Positions 8,973-20,550 of a DNA stretch of 64,000 nucleotides are shown one piece after another. The stretch is from Alloactinosynnema sp. L-07 (GTDB lineage Bacteria > Actinomycetota > Actinomycetes > Mycobacteriales > Pseudonocardiaceae): contig NZ_LN850107.1 of the NCBI RefSeq assembly GCF_900070365.1, forward strand, positions 6,200,001 through 6,264,000. The letters run 5' to 3'. Position numbers and translations under genes: made by a program. Under the pieces are notes generated by a model, which worked only from the letters and a program-made list of their open reading frames with translations, did not search any database and was not told where the DNA came from. How positions within the stretch are numbered: position 1 is the stretch's first letter; the number at the start of each line of letters is the position of its first letter.

Positions 8973-9046
8973 GCCGGACGACTCGCACGATCCGGTGATC
9001 GCCCGACGCTTTACCGTGATCGAACTCTTGTTCTATTCTGGCAGTC

Positions 9047-9652
9047 GTGGCGCTGCAGATGTCCTTCTTCTCCGCCGAGGCGACGCGGCCGCGGGTCGCA
9101 GATCTCGCGGGACTGCTCTGCGGACCGGGGCAGACCGCTGTGTTCGCCAAGGCGACCGCGCGTCTGATGGTTCCGGTCGAGGACGCGTGGCGGGCGCGGG
9201 CGCTGGTGGCCGCCTGCGCCGAGCGGGGCGTGCGGGCGCAGATCCGCGTCGAGGACGACGCGCGGACGCTCTGCACGGCGTTCAGGGCCGACCTGGGCCC
9301 CCTGGCCGCGGCGTGGTCCAGCGGCGTCCAGTCCGGTGGCACGCATAAGACAGTGCCTGGCGGGTTCACGCCAGACGGCGCGACGTTGCGGATGTGGGTG
9401 CTGGCGGCGGGCAGGTGGGTGGACAGCGGATACCTGCTGCCGCTCGACCCGGCCGCCCCGCAGACCCACGAGCCGCTGCTTGACGCACTGGGCAGATGCG
9501 GTCTACCTGCGACGATGCTGGCAGGCGGCAGTGGTGTCAAGATCATCGGCAGGCGGCGGCTGGGGCGCCTGTCCGAGCTGGTCGGACCGCCCGTCGATGC
9601 TGGGTGTGGTGACCACTGGCCCGCGGTTTCGCGGATGCGCGTCGTGTCCTGA
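9047..9652 (+). CDS. Conserved actinobacterial protein upstream of topA (Rv3647c-like)
   Basis: A 201-residue soluble protein of unknown function. Landmarks are FFSAEATRPRVADLAGLLCGPGQ near the N-terminus, a basic helix around WRARALVAACAERG and IIGRRRLGRLSELVG near the C-terminus. M. tuberculosis has a similarly sized conserved gene, Rv3647c, at the same place next to topA, and I base the call on that position and on the overall pattern. GTG 9047 is used; ATG 9059 four codons later is possible. The strongly basic patches suggest nucleic-acid contact, but this is inference. Confidence 0.6.
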   Translation: MALQMSFFSAEATRPRVADLAGLLCGPGQTAVFAKATARLMVPVEDAWRARALVAACAERGVRAQIRVEDDARTLCTAFRADLGPLAAAWSSGVQSGGTHKTVPGGFTPDGATLRMWVLAAGRWVDSGYLLPLDPAAPQTHEPLLDALGRCGLPATMLAGGSGVKIIGRRRLGRLSELVGPPVDAGCGDHWPAVSRMRVVS

Positions 9653-9798
9653 CCGTGCTACAGGTGGTAAAGGTTCATACTCGTTCGGCCGATCTCCATG
9701 CCACGGGGAGTGCCCCTGAAATAGGGCATTCGCCGGCCAGCGTGCACACTGACTGGCTGACACGGGGCTAAGGACGGCTTCATAGAGAGCGGGAAAGC

Positions 9799-12579
<2,781 letters not shown>

Positions 12580-12646
12580 CCCTCTGTCGCGGCGTTCGAT
12601 GAACATTTAGCCTGGGTGGGGTAGTAGCCCGAGAGGGGGACCCCGA

Positions 12647-12910
12647 ATGGCTGAACGTTTCGGTGACGACGAGCCGCGGGATGCCCCGCGGCCCAAGCGC
12701 GGCCATGAAACGCCGCTGGTCCTGCCCGGCATGGTCGAGTACCCGCCCCGGCCGGGATGGCCGCACGTGTCCATGCGGGCGGTGGGGGCGCCGCTGCGCC
12801 GGATCCGGGTGAGCCTGGCGGTGGTGGTCATCGCGGCCGCGGTCATGCTGGTGATCGCGTACCAGGTGATCAGCGGTTTTCTCGCGATGATCGAAGGTTT
12901 TGTCAACTAG
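12647..12910 (+). CDS. Small single-pass membrane protein
   Basis: An 87-residue protein from ATG 12647 with a GAGGGGGA purine box upstream. The N-terminal half is polar and Pro/Arg-rich. Residues ~53-80 form one hydrophobic helix, and only a few residues follow. No family recognised. It lies between topA and the MFS/kinase fusion. Confidence 0.65.
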   Translation: MAERFGDDEPRDAPRPKRGHETPLVLPGMVEYPPRPGWPHVSMRAVGAPLRRIRVSLAVVVIAAAVMLVIAYQVISGFLAMIEGFVN

Positions 12911-13002
12911 CTCACCCAAAGTGAGCCCGTTCGTGTCTGCCTTGCGGAAACCTGTTCGCCGCATCCCGGCTACGCTGAGGATGGAACTTGTGTGGAGATG
13001 GG

Positions 13003-15069
13003 GTGGAGGGCATCAGCGGGGGCCCGAACGGACAGGTCAAGGCCGGGACGAGGTCGAGCGACGCGAACGCGTCCATGGCCCACCGGGCGCGCAGTGTGCT
13101 CTCGATCAGACCGTTCCGCAGGCTCTGGGGTGTCACTTACCTGTGTAGCGTCGGTGACTGGCTGTCACTGCTCGCGCTGACCGGGCTGGTCGCCTCGCTG
13201 ACCGAGGACTACCGGGCGCAGGGTTTCGCGTTCTCCGGCGTGGTGCTGACCCAGCTGCTCCCCGGCCTGCTGTTCGCGCCGTTGGGCGGTCTGTTCGCCG
13301 ACCGGTTCGACCGGCGCAAGGTTATGGTGCTGGCCGATATCGCCCGGTGCGGGCTGTTCCTGTCGATCGCCATCGTCGGTTCGCCGTGGTGGCTGTTCAT
13401 CGGCAACTTCCTGATCGGCTGCTGTGCCCTGCTGTGGATCCCGTCGAAGGACGCCGCGGTCCCGAACCTGCTGCGCAGGCCCGACCAGGTGGAGACGGCC
13501 AACCAACTCGGCATGGTGATGACCTACGGCATCGCGGTGATCAGCGGCGCGGGTCTCTACGCGCTCATCACCGGCGTCAGCACCAACCTGAATTTGTCGT
13601 TCGGCACCAGTGAGCTGGGCATCGCCAGGTTCATCCTGACGATCAACGGCCTGCTCTACCTGACCAGCGCGATCATCGTGGCGACCCGGATCCCCGAGCT
13701 GTCACTGCGGGCCGACGTTCCGAAGAAACCGGTCGACGAGCCGAAGCCGGAGAAGACCGGCTTCATCAGGATGATGAAGGACGCGGCCCACTTCGTCCGG
13801 ACCACGCCGATCGTGCGCGGCCTGCTGGTCGGCATGGTGGGCGCGTTCGCCGCGGCGGGCGCGCTTGTCGGTTCGGCACAGCTCTATGCCAACAGCCTGC
13901 GTGGCGGGCAGTCGGCGTTCGGTCTGCTGTTCGTCGCGCTGTTCATCGGGCTCGCGACCGGGATGGCGGGCTCGCCGAAGCTGGCCAAGCGGCTGCCGCA
14001 CAACCGGCTGTTCGGCATCGCGATCGTCGCCGCGGGCCTGGCGCTGATCCTGGTCGCGCTCTCGCCACACCTGGCGGTGTCGCTGATCACCGTCGCCACG
14101 CTCGGCGCGTGCGCGGGCGGGGCGTTCCTCACCGGCGTCACGATCATCGGCACGCAGGTCGAGGACGCCATCCGCGGCCGGATCAACGCGATCTACCAGT
14201 CCCTGATGAAGATCATCCTGGCGGGCGCGATGGCGGCGACGCCCGTGCTGGTCGGGCTGGTCCGTCCGCACAGCGTCAACTTGTTCGGCAAGGAGATGAT
14301 GGTCGACGGCACCCGCCCGGTGCTGCTCGGCGCAGGCCTGATCGCCGCGCTCGTCGGCATCGTCGCCTACCGGCAGATGGACGACCGCCGCTCGGAGACC
14401 ATCCTGTCCGACCTGCTCGCCGCGATCCGGGGCAAGCCGCGCCGGTCGAGCGGGCTGCTGATCGCCGTCGAGGGCGATACCCACTTCGACACCTCCGCCC
14501 AGGCGCATCGGCTCGCCGACTGGCTGCGCACGCCGGGCAAGAAAGAAGTCCTGCTCGCCACCGACCCGGCCCTCGACGACGTCCGGTTGCACACCGTGCT
14601 CAAGGGCGCCTCGCTCACCAGCGCCCGCGCGCACGCGCTGGTCGCCGCCGCGGTGCGGGCCGACCTGGTCGAACGCGAGATCCGGCCCGCACTGGAGCGG
14701 GGCGCGCTGGTGGTCATGGAGCGATTCGTCGACAGCCCGCTCGCGCACCTGTCGGTAGCCGCGGGGCTCGACCCGGCCGAGTTGGAGGGCCTGGCCGACT
14801 GGGCCACCTCCCGGCTGCGGCCCGACATCACCGTGCTGCTCGACCGCGATCCGGCAACCCTCCCGCCGCGCGCGGGCAACACCGAGCATCATTGGCACGT
14901 GCAGAGTGTGTTGATCGACATGGCCGCGGCCGACCCCGACCGCTATGTGGTGGTCGATGGCGACGGGACACCCGACGAGGTCGGCGAGCGGGTTCGGCTC
15001 GCCGTGCAGGCCACCCTGGCCGGTCGCAGGCTGGCGGGGCTGGCGCCCACCCTGGCTGAGGCGCGCTGA
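13003..15069 (+). CDS. MFS transporter fused to a degenerate thymidylate-kinase-like domain
   Basis: A protein of ~688 residues. Residues ~30-470 form a 12-helix major facilitator domain (FADRFDRRKVM is the loop 2-3 motif). Residues ~484-670 resemble dTMP kinase: an LLIAVEG strand, the ALVVMERFVDSPLAHLSVA segment in place of DRYxxSxxAYQ, then a VLLDRDP strand. The P-loop is destroyed: after IAVEG the sequence reads DTHFDTSAQ instead of DGAGKSTQ, so the ATP-binding lysine is missing and the DR pair of the DRY motif is ER-F. The kinase domain is therefore probably inactive. GTG 13003 follows a GGAG box; TTG 12988 and ATG 13075 are alternatives. The stop overlaps the holB start (TGATG). Confidence 0.85.
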   Translation: MEGISGGPNGQVKAGTRSSDANASMAHRARSVLSIRPFRRLWGVTYLCSVGDWLSLLALTGLVASLTEDYRAQGFAFSGVVLTQLLPGLLFAPLGGLFADRFDRRKVMVLADIARCGLFLSIAIVGSPWWLFIGNFLIGCCALLWIPSKDAAVPNLLRRPDQVETANQLGMVMTYGIAVISGAGLYALITGVSTNLNLSFGTSELGIARFILTINGLLYLTSAIIVATRIPELSLRADVPKKPVDEPKPEKTGFIRMMKDAAHFVRTTPIVRGLLVGMVGAFAAAGALVGSAQLYANSLRGGQSAFGLLFVALFIGLATGMAGSPKLAKRLPHNRLFGIAIVAAGLALILVALSPHLAVSLITVATLGACAGGAFLTGVTIIGTQVEDAIRGRINAIYQSLMKIILAGAMAATPVLVGLVRPHSVNLFGKEMMVDGTRPVLLGAGLIAALVGIVAYRQMDDRRSETILSDLLAAIRGKPRRSSGLLIAVEGDTHFDTSAQAHRLADWLRTPGKKEVLLATDPALDDVRLHTVLKGASLTSARAHALVAAAVRADLVEREIRPALERGALVVMERFVDSPLAHLSVAAGLDPAELEGLADWATSRLRPDITVLLDRDPATLPPRAGNTEHHWHVQSVLIDMAAADPDRYVVVDGDGTPDEVGERVRLAVQATLAGRRLAGLAPTLAEAR

Positions 15070-16265
15070 TGGGCGGCGTCTGGTCGCAGCTGGTGGGCCA
15101 GCCGGACGCCGTGGAGACCCTGAGCGCTGCCGCTCGTTCGGGCGCGCGACTGGTCGACGGCACCGGCACGGCGGCGGGGATGACCCACGCGTGGCTGTTC
15201 ACCGGCCCGCCCGGGTCGGGCCGGTCGGTGGCCGCGCGCGCGTTCGCCGCCGCGCTCCAGTGCACGGCGGGCGACGAGACCCCTGGCTGTGGCGAGTGCC
15301 AGGGCTGTCACACGACGATGTCCGGGACCCACGCCGACGTGCGGCTGGTCGTGCCCGAGGGACTGTCGATCTCGGTGGCCGAGATGCGCGCGCTGGTGCA
15401 GACCTCCGCGCGCAGGCCGACCGGCGGGCGCTGGCAGGTCGTGATCATCACCGACGCCGACCGCCTCACCGAGGGCGCGGCGAACGCGCTGCTCAAGGCG
15501 GTCGAGGAGCCGCCGCCGCGCACGGTTTTCCTGCTGTGCGCGCCATCCGACCATCCAGACGACGTGTCAGTCACCATTCGTTCGCGGTGCCGCACGATCG
15601 CGCTTCGGACCCCGGCCGCGGACGCGATCGCCGAGGTTCTCCAACTGCGTGACCGGATCGACGTCGACATCGCCCGGTGGGCCGCTTCGGTGTGCGGCGG
15701 CCACGTGGGCCGCGCGCGGCGGCTGGCCACCGACCCGGCGGCGCGGGACCGGCGCGCGAAGGTGCTGCGCATTCCGCTGCGGCTGCGTCGGCTGACCGAC
15801 GTGTTCGACTGCGCCGACGACCTGGTCAAAGCCGCCGAGGCTGACGCCAGTGAGGTCAGCGGCAGTCGCGACGAAGCGGAGAAGGACGCCCTCAAGACCG
15901 CGATGGGCCACGGCGGCACTGGCAAGGGCGCGGCGTCGGCGGCCCGGGGCAGCGCGGGGGCGATCAAGGAGCTGGAGCGTCGGCAGAAGTCGCGGGCGAC
16001 CCGGACCCAGCGGGACGCGCTGGACTTGGCGTTGGTCGACCTGGCGGGGTTCTACCGCGATGTGCTTGTCACGCGGTCGGGTTCGGCGGCGGCGCTCAAC
16101 CATCCGGATCATGCCGACGGGTCCGCGCAGGCGGCGGACGCGTGGACGGGGGATTCGACGCTGCGGCGGCTGGAGGCGGTGTTGGCCTGCCGGGAGGCGC
16201 TGGAGCTGAACGTGAAGCCGCGGATCGCGATCGAGGCGATGGTGACCGCGCTCTACTTCGGCTAA
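15069..16265 (+). CDS. holB: DNA polymerase III delta' subunit
   Basis: A 398-residue AAA+ clamp-loader subunit. The Walker A position reads GPPGSGRS, with Arg replacing Lys, as is normal in actinobacterial delta'. A zinc-binding knuckle C...CGECQGC follows (residues ~60-80). The sensor region includes NALLKAVEEPPPRTVFLL and RSRCRTI (the SRC arginine-finger segment). A Lys/Gly-rich insert lies near residues 270-320. It works with DnaX and delta to load the sliding clamp. It overlaps the upstream stop by one base, so it is coupled to the MFS fusion, and is followed by a strong terminator. Confidence 0.92.
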   Translation: MGGVWSQLVGQPDAVETLSAAARSGARLVDGTGTAAGMTHAWLFTGPPGSGRSVAARAFAAALQCTAGDETPGCGECQGCHTTMSGTHADVRLVVPEGLSISVAEMRALVQTSARRPTGGRWQVVIITDADRLTEGAANALLKAVEEPPPRTVFLLCAPSDHPDDVSVTIRSRCRTIALRTPAADAIAEVLQLRDRIDVDIARWAASVCGGHVGRARRLATDPAARDRRAKVLRIPLRLRRLTDVFDCADDLVKAAEADASEVSGSRDEAEKDALKTAMGHGGTGKGAASAARGSAGAIKELERRQKSRATRTQRDALDLALVDLAGFYRDVLVTRSGSAAALNHPDHADGSAQAADAWTGDSTLRRLEAVLACREALELNVKPRIAIEAMVTALYFG

Positions 16266-16322
16266 GAAACGTTCAACAATTCTACAAGAGGACTGTAGGA
16301 CAATCGCCCCTTGGAAACGCGC

Positions 16323-16356
16323 GGACCCCCGCCTGGCCGAAGCCGGGCGGGGGTCC
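16323..16356. terminator. Bidirectional terminator between holB and the minus-strand gene
   Basis: An 11-bp perfect stem GGACCCCCGCC / GGCGGGGGTCC with a 12-base loop lies between the convergent stops at 16265 and 16369. It can serve both genes. Confidence 0.8.
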
Positions 16357-16368
16357 CTCTCCGTCTGA

Positions 16369-18012
16369 TCAGCCCGACTTGGGTTCCGGCTTGATCCTCA
16401 CCGGCGCGATTCGGGGGCGCCGCGGCAGGGCGGCGACCAGGACGACGCCGACCAGCAACATCGCGGTGCCCGCCCAGAACATCGGCACCGACTGGTAGGC
16501 GGCGTTCGTGTAGGCCAGCGGCGGGGTCGCCTTGCCCTGCGGCATCGGTGCGGGCGGCTGCTGCGGGGCCTGCGTCGCCGTGCCGCAGATGACGCCGCCG
16601 GTCGGCGCGAACGCGCGGGCGACCTGTTCGCCGAGCGAGATCTGGGCCAGTGCGGCTGGCAGGTTCGGCAGGCCGAGCGCGTCGGTCGGCAGGACCTGCA
16701 AGTCTAGCATCCGGGCGGTGGCGCCGAGCTGGTAGCCCTTGAACGGCTGGGTCGAGTCCTCACCCTTCTGCTGCAGGTTCGCCACCGACAGCCGCAGGAC
16801 GCCGAGGTCGAGCTTCTGCAGGCCCTTGCTCATCGCGTCCTGCAGACCCTGACCGTTGCCGAGCAGGCCGCCGATGATCGGCAGCTTTTCGGCCCCAGGG
16901 ATGGCCGGGGCGCCGGGCAGTGGGATGCCGATCGGGACGTCGAGCTTGGGGTTGGCCGCGTCGAGCTTGCCCAGGCTCTTGCCGCCCTGGACGACCTCAA
17001 GGACCGGCGCGGTGTACTTGACCGTCGAGGTCGCCTTGTCGCCGGTCGAGGTGACCTGCAGCGTCGGCTGGCTGACCACGTTGATCGACAGCTCGAACGG
17101 CGTGCCCGCGAGCAGCTTGAGCGCGGCCACCTGCAGTGTCGAGGTCGACTGGACCGCCTTGTTCTTCGAGCCGGGGATGTCGACGAGCCTGACCACCGAC
17201 CGCGCCGACAGGGTGTTCGGCAGGCTCACCAGGGAGCCCTTGCCGTTGGTGCTCGTGGAGCCCTGGCCGCCGAGGACGCCGCCGAGGGTGCTGAGCGGGC
17301 CGGTCAGGTTCTTCAGGCCGTCGACGATCGCCTTGTCGGCGTTGGCGTCGAGGTTCGGCGCGTCGAAGACGCCCCCGAGGTCGGTGACACCGGGCAGGGT
17401 CGGGATCGCGTTGAGCGCGGACAGGCTCGCCAACTCGGTCGAGGCATCGGAGATCGTCTCGACGCACGGGCCGAGGGTGTCACTCCACTGGGCCTGGACC
17501 CTGCCGTTGATGAGTCCGGCCTTGACCAGAGTGTCCAGCGGCGACGACGGCGGGTTGAGCCCCCCGGTCCGCGGCTGCGCGTTGTTCGGCGGCGCGGTCT
17601 GCGCCAGCGAGCCGGGCGCCTGCGGGCTGCTGCCCTTGAAGGCGAAGCCACCCGGCGCGGACTGCGCGATGGACTTCTCGTAAGCGAGGTAGGCCTCGGA
17701 GTTGGCCTGCGCTGTCGCCAACCCAAATCCCATCTCGGCGGCGGCCTGCTTCGGCAGCTTGTCCTCCGCCCCGGGGATGATCGCCTTGGTCGGCGTCGAG
17801 TTCGGCAGCAGCCGCACCACGGCCAGCCCGGTCGAGGCGTCGCCGATCGCGCGCCCCAGCGGCTGCGGCCCGATCGGCGCGGACGGCGGCGGCGCGCTCG
17901 GGTTCGCCGGGGGAGGTACCGGTGTCGTGGGCTGCGCCACGGCGGGCATCGCGCTCATCGCGAGGAACACGGCCGTCGTGGGCAGCGCCATCACAGCTAG
18001 GCGTCGGGACAT
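16369..18012 (-). CDS. Secreted, C-terminally membrane-anchored protein of unknown function
   Basis: A 547-residue exported protein. A signal peptide (MSRRLAVMALPTTAVFLAM, cleavage after AVA near residue 26) leads into a Pro/Ala/Ser linker and a long beta-rich region. A Pro-rich linker and one C-terminal helix (VPMFWAGTAMLLVGVVLVAA) then precede a basic tail, so it is a type I membrane protein outside the cell without an LPXTG motif. Cysteines are few (GPCVE and GVICGT). I chose ATG 18012 because AGGAGG lies 9 bases before it; the frame is open to 18060. It resembles the 'choice-of-anchor' surface proteins of Pseudonocardiales, but I do not recognise a function. Confidence 0.75.
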   Translation of the reverse strand: MSRRLAVMALPTTAVFLAMSAMPAVAQPTTPVPPPANPSAPPPSAPIGPQPLGRAIGDASTGLAVVRLLPNSTPTKAIIPGAEDKLPKQAAAEMGFGLATAQANSEAYLAYEKSIAQSAPGGFAFKGSSPQAPGSLAQTAPPNNAQPRTGGLNPPSSPLDTLVKAGLINGRVQAQWSDTLGPCVETISDASTELASLSALNAIPTLPGVTDLGGVFDAPNLDANADKAIVDGLKNLTGPLSTLGGVLGGQGSTSTNGKGSLVSLPNTLSARSVVRLVDIPGSKNKAVQSTSTLQVAALKLLAGTPFELSINVVSQPTLQVTSTGDKATSTVKYTAPVLEVVQGGKSLGKLDAANPKLDVPIGIPLPGAPAIPGAEKLPIIGGLLGNGQGLQDAMSKGLQKLDLGVLRLSVANLQQKGEDSTQPFKGYQLGATARMLDLQVLPTDALGLPNLPAALAQISLGEQVARAFAPTGGVICGTATQAPQQPPAPMPQGKATPPLAYTNAAYQSVPMFWAGTAMLLVGVVLVAALPRRPRIAPVRIKPEPKSG

Positions 18013-18092
18013 CGGGCTGGTCCTCCTATGGGCGTGCGCGTACTGGTAAGTAAACGACATGGGTCCCTGACGGTGACGCGGTAGGCTCCCGC

Positions 18093-18098
18093 TACACT
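18093..18098 (+). promoter_or_regulatory. Likely -10 box (TACACT) of tRNA-Thr
   Basis: TACACT lies 12 bases before the mature tRNA start. A weak -35-like CTGACG lies about 20 bases further upstream, so the spacing is not ideal. Confidence 0.4.
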
Positions 18099-18110
18099 TG
18101 CCAAGGTCAC

Positions 18111-18184
18111 GCCGCCTTAGCTCAGTCGGCTAGAGCGATTCACTCGTAATGAATAGGTCAAGGGTTCGACTCCCTTAGGCGGCT
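18111..18184 (+). tRNA. tRNA-Thr (anticodon CGT)
   Basis: A 74-base cloverleaf. The acceptor arms GCCGCCT and AGGCGGC pair fully, the D-arm region is TAGCTCAGTCGGCTAGAGC, the anticodon loop ACTCGTAAT carries CGT, and the T-arm is AGGGTTCGACTCCCT. No CCA is encoded. The 3' half from the anticodon loop onward is part of the 59-bp attachment repeat, so this gene is the integration site of the element that follows; the 3' half now present keeps the tRNA intact. Confidence 0.97.
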
Positions 18185-18199
18185 CGCAGGTCAGAGGCC
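18141..18199 (+). repeat. attL (59-bp direct repeat)
   Basis: Starts in the anticodon stem-loop of tRNA-Thr, covers its 3' end and reaches 15 bases beyond it into a terminator stem. It is identical to 33769-33827; the sequences diverge immediately on both sides. Confidence 0.95.
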
Positions 18200-18222
18200 C
18201 GGTCCACACGGACCGGGCCTCT
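18193..18222 (+). terminator. Element-borne terminator after tRNA-Thr
   Basis: A perfect 13-bp stem AGAGGCCCGGTCC / GGACCGGGCCTCT with loop ACAC. Only the first 7 bases belong to the attachment repeat, so the rest of the hairpin came with the element and replaces the original tRNA terminator now found at attR. Confidence 0.85.
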
Positions 18223-18226
18223 GTCG

Positions 18227-18248
18227 TGGAGCTACATATGGAGCCAAC
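18227..18248 (+). promoter_or_regulatory. Putative integrase arm-type sites, left end
   Basis: Two copies of TGGAGCYAC/TGGAGCCAAC start 12 bases apart (18227 and 18239). The same pair with the same 12-base phasing is found near the right end (33658 and 33670). Over 24 bases, 22 are identical. They lie beside the first possible start codons of the integrase, so binding could also control int. Confidence 0.55.
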
Positions 18249-18267
18249 CGGGGCTACCGTGGCCTGT

Positions 18268-19847
18268 ATGGGCACTTCACAGGGCTCCACGAGGGCCGAG
18301 CGTGGCGAGATCGAGACCCTGCCGAGCGGGTCACTCAGGGTCCGGGTCTACGCGGGCAAGGACGCAGTCACGGGCAAGCGCAACTACCTCACGGACGTCA
18401 TCCCAGCGGGGCCGAAGGCGATGGCCCAGGCGATCAAGGTCCGGACCAAGTTCCTCGCCCAGGTTGACCAGCTCAGGACACCGCGCACGAGGGCGACGAT
18501 CTCTCAGTTGCTCGATCGCTACTTCGAGCTGGCAGACGTGGAGACGACCACGCTAAAGGCGTACAAGTCCCTGGCCAATCACCACATCCGCCCGTTGATC
18601 GGGGAGAAGGTAGCTGGCTCAATCGACGGTGAGACTCTGGATTCGTTCTACAAGCAACTCCGCACGTGTAGGGCGCACTGTCGGGGAAAGAAGTTCATCG
18701 AGCACCGCACAAACAAGAACCACGAGTGTGACGACCGATGCAAGAAACACAGGTGTAGTCCGCTCGCCGATGCTTCTATCGTGAAGATCCAGGCAATTCT
18801 TGGCGGAGCGGGCAAGCGCGGCGTTCGCTGGGAGTGGTTTGGTGTCAATCCATTTGATCGGGCCGAACGTCAAGCGGCACCGAAACCTCAGCCGAGTCCT
18901 CCGACTGCGGAACAAGCTGCAGCAATTGTGACGGAGGCTTGGGCGGACTTGGGTTGGGGAATGTTGGTGTGGCTCGCGATGGTTACTGGGCGCGGCGGGG
19001 CGAGCTTTGCGCGGCGAAATGGGAACTTCTCGACTTGACGGCCGGAGTGTTGGAAATCAAGACGAGTATTGCCCAGGATGGTCCGCGTACGTGGGAGAAG
19101 CCGACCAAGACCCATCAGGAACGTCGGATCACGCTCGATGAATCCACGCTGTCTCTGTTGACCGCCTACCGCAATCATCGCCTGTCGGTGGCCGGTGTCG
19201 AAGAATTCGAGCCAAACGCACGATTGTTCTCTCTGGCCGCAGATAGCTCGACTTGGCTCAAGCCTGATTCGGTGACCCAGAAGTATTCGAGGATGTGCAA
19301 GCGTTTGGGATGGACTGAGAATATCCACCACCTGCGCCACTACTCGGCAACGGAACTCATCTTGGCGGGCGCTGATACCACCACGGTGAGTGGCAGGCTT
19401 GGTCATAGCGGGGGAGGTTCGACAACGCTACGGTTCTACAGCAAATTTACCTCAGAGGCAGATCAGCGCGCGGCCGGACAACTTATCGCCCGGATGCCTA
19501 CCCCTCCGGCGCTGTTCAATGAAACCGGCAAGCTAACCGCTGTTCCTACGGCTGCCGAAAGAGAAGCACCTCCGAGTCCCTATCAAGAAATCGCGGAAGA
19601 CCTGCGCGGAGCAATCAAGTGCGGAGCGTTGAAACCAGGCGACGTCTTGCCGACCTTCGAGGTGCTTGCTGACCGATACGGACGGTCGTACGGCACTGCC
19701 CAGCGGGCCGTGGCCGTGCTTCGCAAAGAGGGGCTGGTGGCGGTCAGGAAGGGGCTCCGGGCTGTCGTCGCGGACCCAGCAGCGGACGACCGGCAGGGGC
19801 TCGCGGACGTTGTCGGGCTGGACACCGCGCGGGAGCGGAGGACGTAG
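18268..19847 (+). pseudogene. int: Tyrosine integrase with C-terminal GntR-like domain, frameshifted
   Basis: Two overlapping frames together encode one integrase. The first (to a stop at 19038) holds the SAM-like DNA-binding domain and a His/Cys cluster (CRAHC...CDDRCKKHRC) and breaks off at WLAMVTG. The second (open from 18939, used from about 18990) continues with ARRGEL, which contains the first catalytic Arg, then HHLRHYSA, GRLGHS and the Tyr in RFYSKF. One G missing from the run at 18988-18990 explains the break. Residues after the catalytic domain (SPYQEIAEDLRGAIKCG... LPTFEVLADRYG) form a GntR-type winged helix. No canonical slippery heptamer is seen, so mutation or a sequencing error is likelier than programmed frameshifting. 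Possible starts are GTG 18226, ATG 18238 and ATG 18268. Confidence 0.85.
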
Positions 19848-19904
19848 ACAGAGATCACCTCAGGCTCTCGCCTGAGGACGCGGCCCTCTCGTAGGCTCGC
19901 AGGC

Positions 19905-20468
19905 GTGACAGATGAGCAGCACGGCGCGTGGAAGACGTTCGGTGAGCGTCTGGTCTATGACAACCGATGGGTGAAGGTCGGCCTGGTCGACGTCGAGGCC
20001 CCTAACGGCGAACGCTGGGACTATCACGTTGTCCACTTGGCACGCATCGCTATCGCGCTCATCGTCAATGATCGAGATGAAGTGCTGATGCTATGGCGGT
20101 ACCGATTTGCGACGGACCAGTGGGGCTATGAGCTCTTGGGCGGCATGGTCGATGACGGTGAAGACTCAGCCGTCACAGCCGCAAGAGAAGCCGCTGAAGA
20201 AAGTGGATGGCAGCCTACAGGCGATCCCGAGCTTCTTGTGAGCTTCGAGCCTCTGCCAGGCCAGGTCACGGCGCTGATGGATGTCTACCTGTGGCGCTCT
20301 GCGGATCGGCTCGGGGAGCCTACCGACCGTGAGGAAGCCGGCCGGGTCGAGTGGGTTCCGCTGGCCCGAGTGACAGAACTTGCCAGGGCACAGCAGTTGC
20401 TAGGGGCTGGGACGTTAGTGTCGTTGCTGTACTTTCTGAACTCCCGGTCTGACACGCCATCGCCCTAG
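19905..20468 (+). CDS. Nudix hydrolase (ADP-ribose pyrophosphatase-like)
   Basis: A 187-residue protein from GTG 19905. The Nudix box GGMVDDGEDSAVTAAREAAEESGW fits G-x5-E-x7-REUxEExGU. The WRYRF and SFEPLPG segments are typical of the ADP-ribose pyrophosphatase subgroup. AICEs such as pSAM2 carry Nudix-like proteins (Pra). The substrate here is unknown. It lies 57 bp after the integrase and 82 bp before the mCpol gene, in the same direction. Confidence 0.88.
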   Translation: MTDEQHGAWKTFGERLVYDNRWVKVGLVDVEAPNGERWDYHVVHLARIAIALIVNDRDEVLMLWRYRFATDQWGYELLGGMVDDGEDSAVTAAREAAEESGWQPTGDPELLVSFEPLPGQVTALMDVYLWRSADRLGEPTDREEAGRVEWVPLARVTELARAQQLLGAGTLVSLLYFLNSRSDTPSP

Positions 20469-20550
20469 GTTCGATTCCTGGAATCGCGGGTTACGAACCT
20501 GACGATATGCATGGCGGGCGATAGGACCACTCGTGGATTGGGCAACCTAG

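Noticed and set aside
18985..18995. Programmed -1 frameshift in the integrase
   Set aside because: No X-XXY-YYZ slippery heptamer in the zero frame and no clear stimulatory hairpin; a lost G is simpler.
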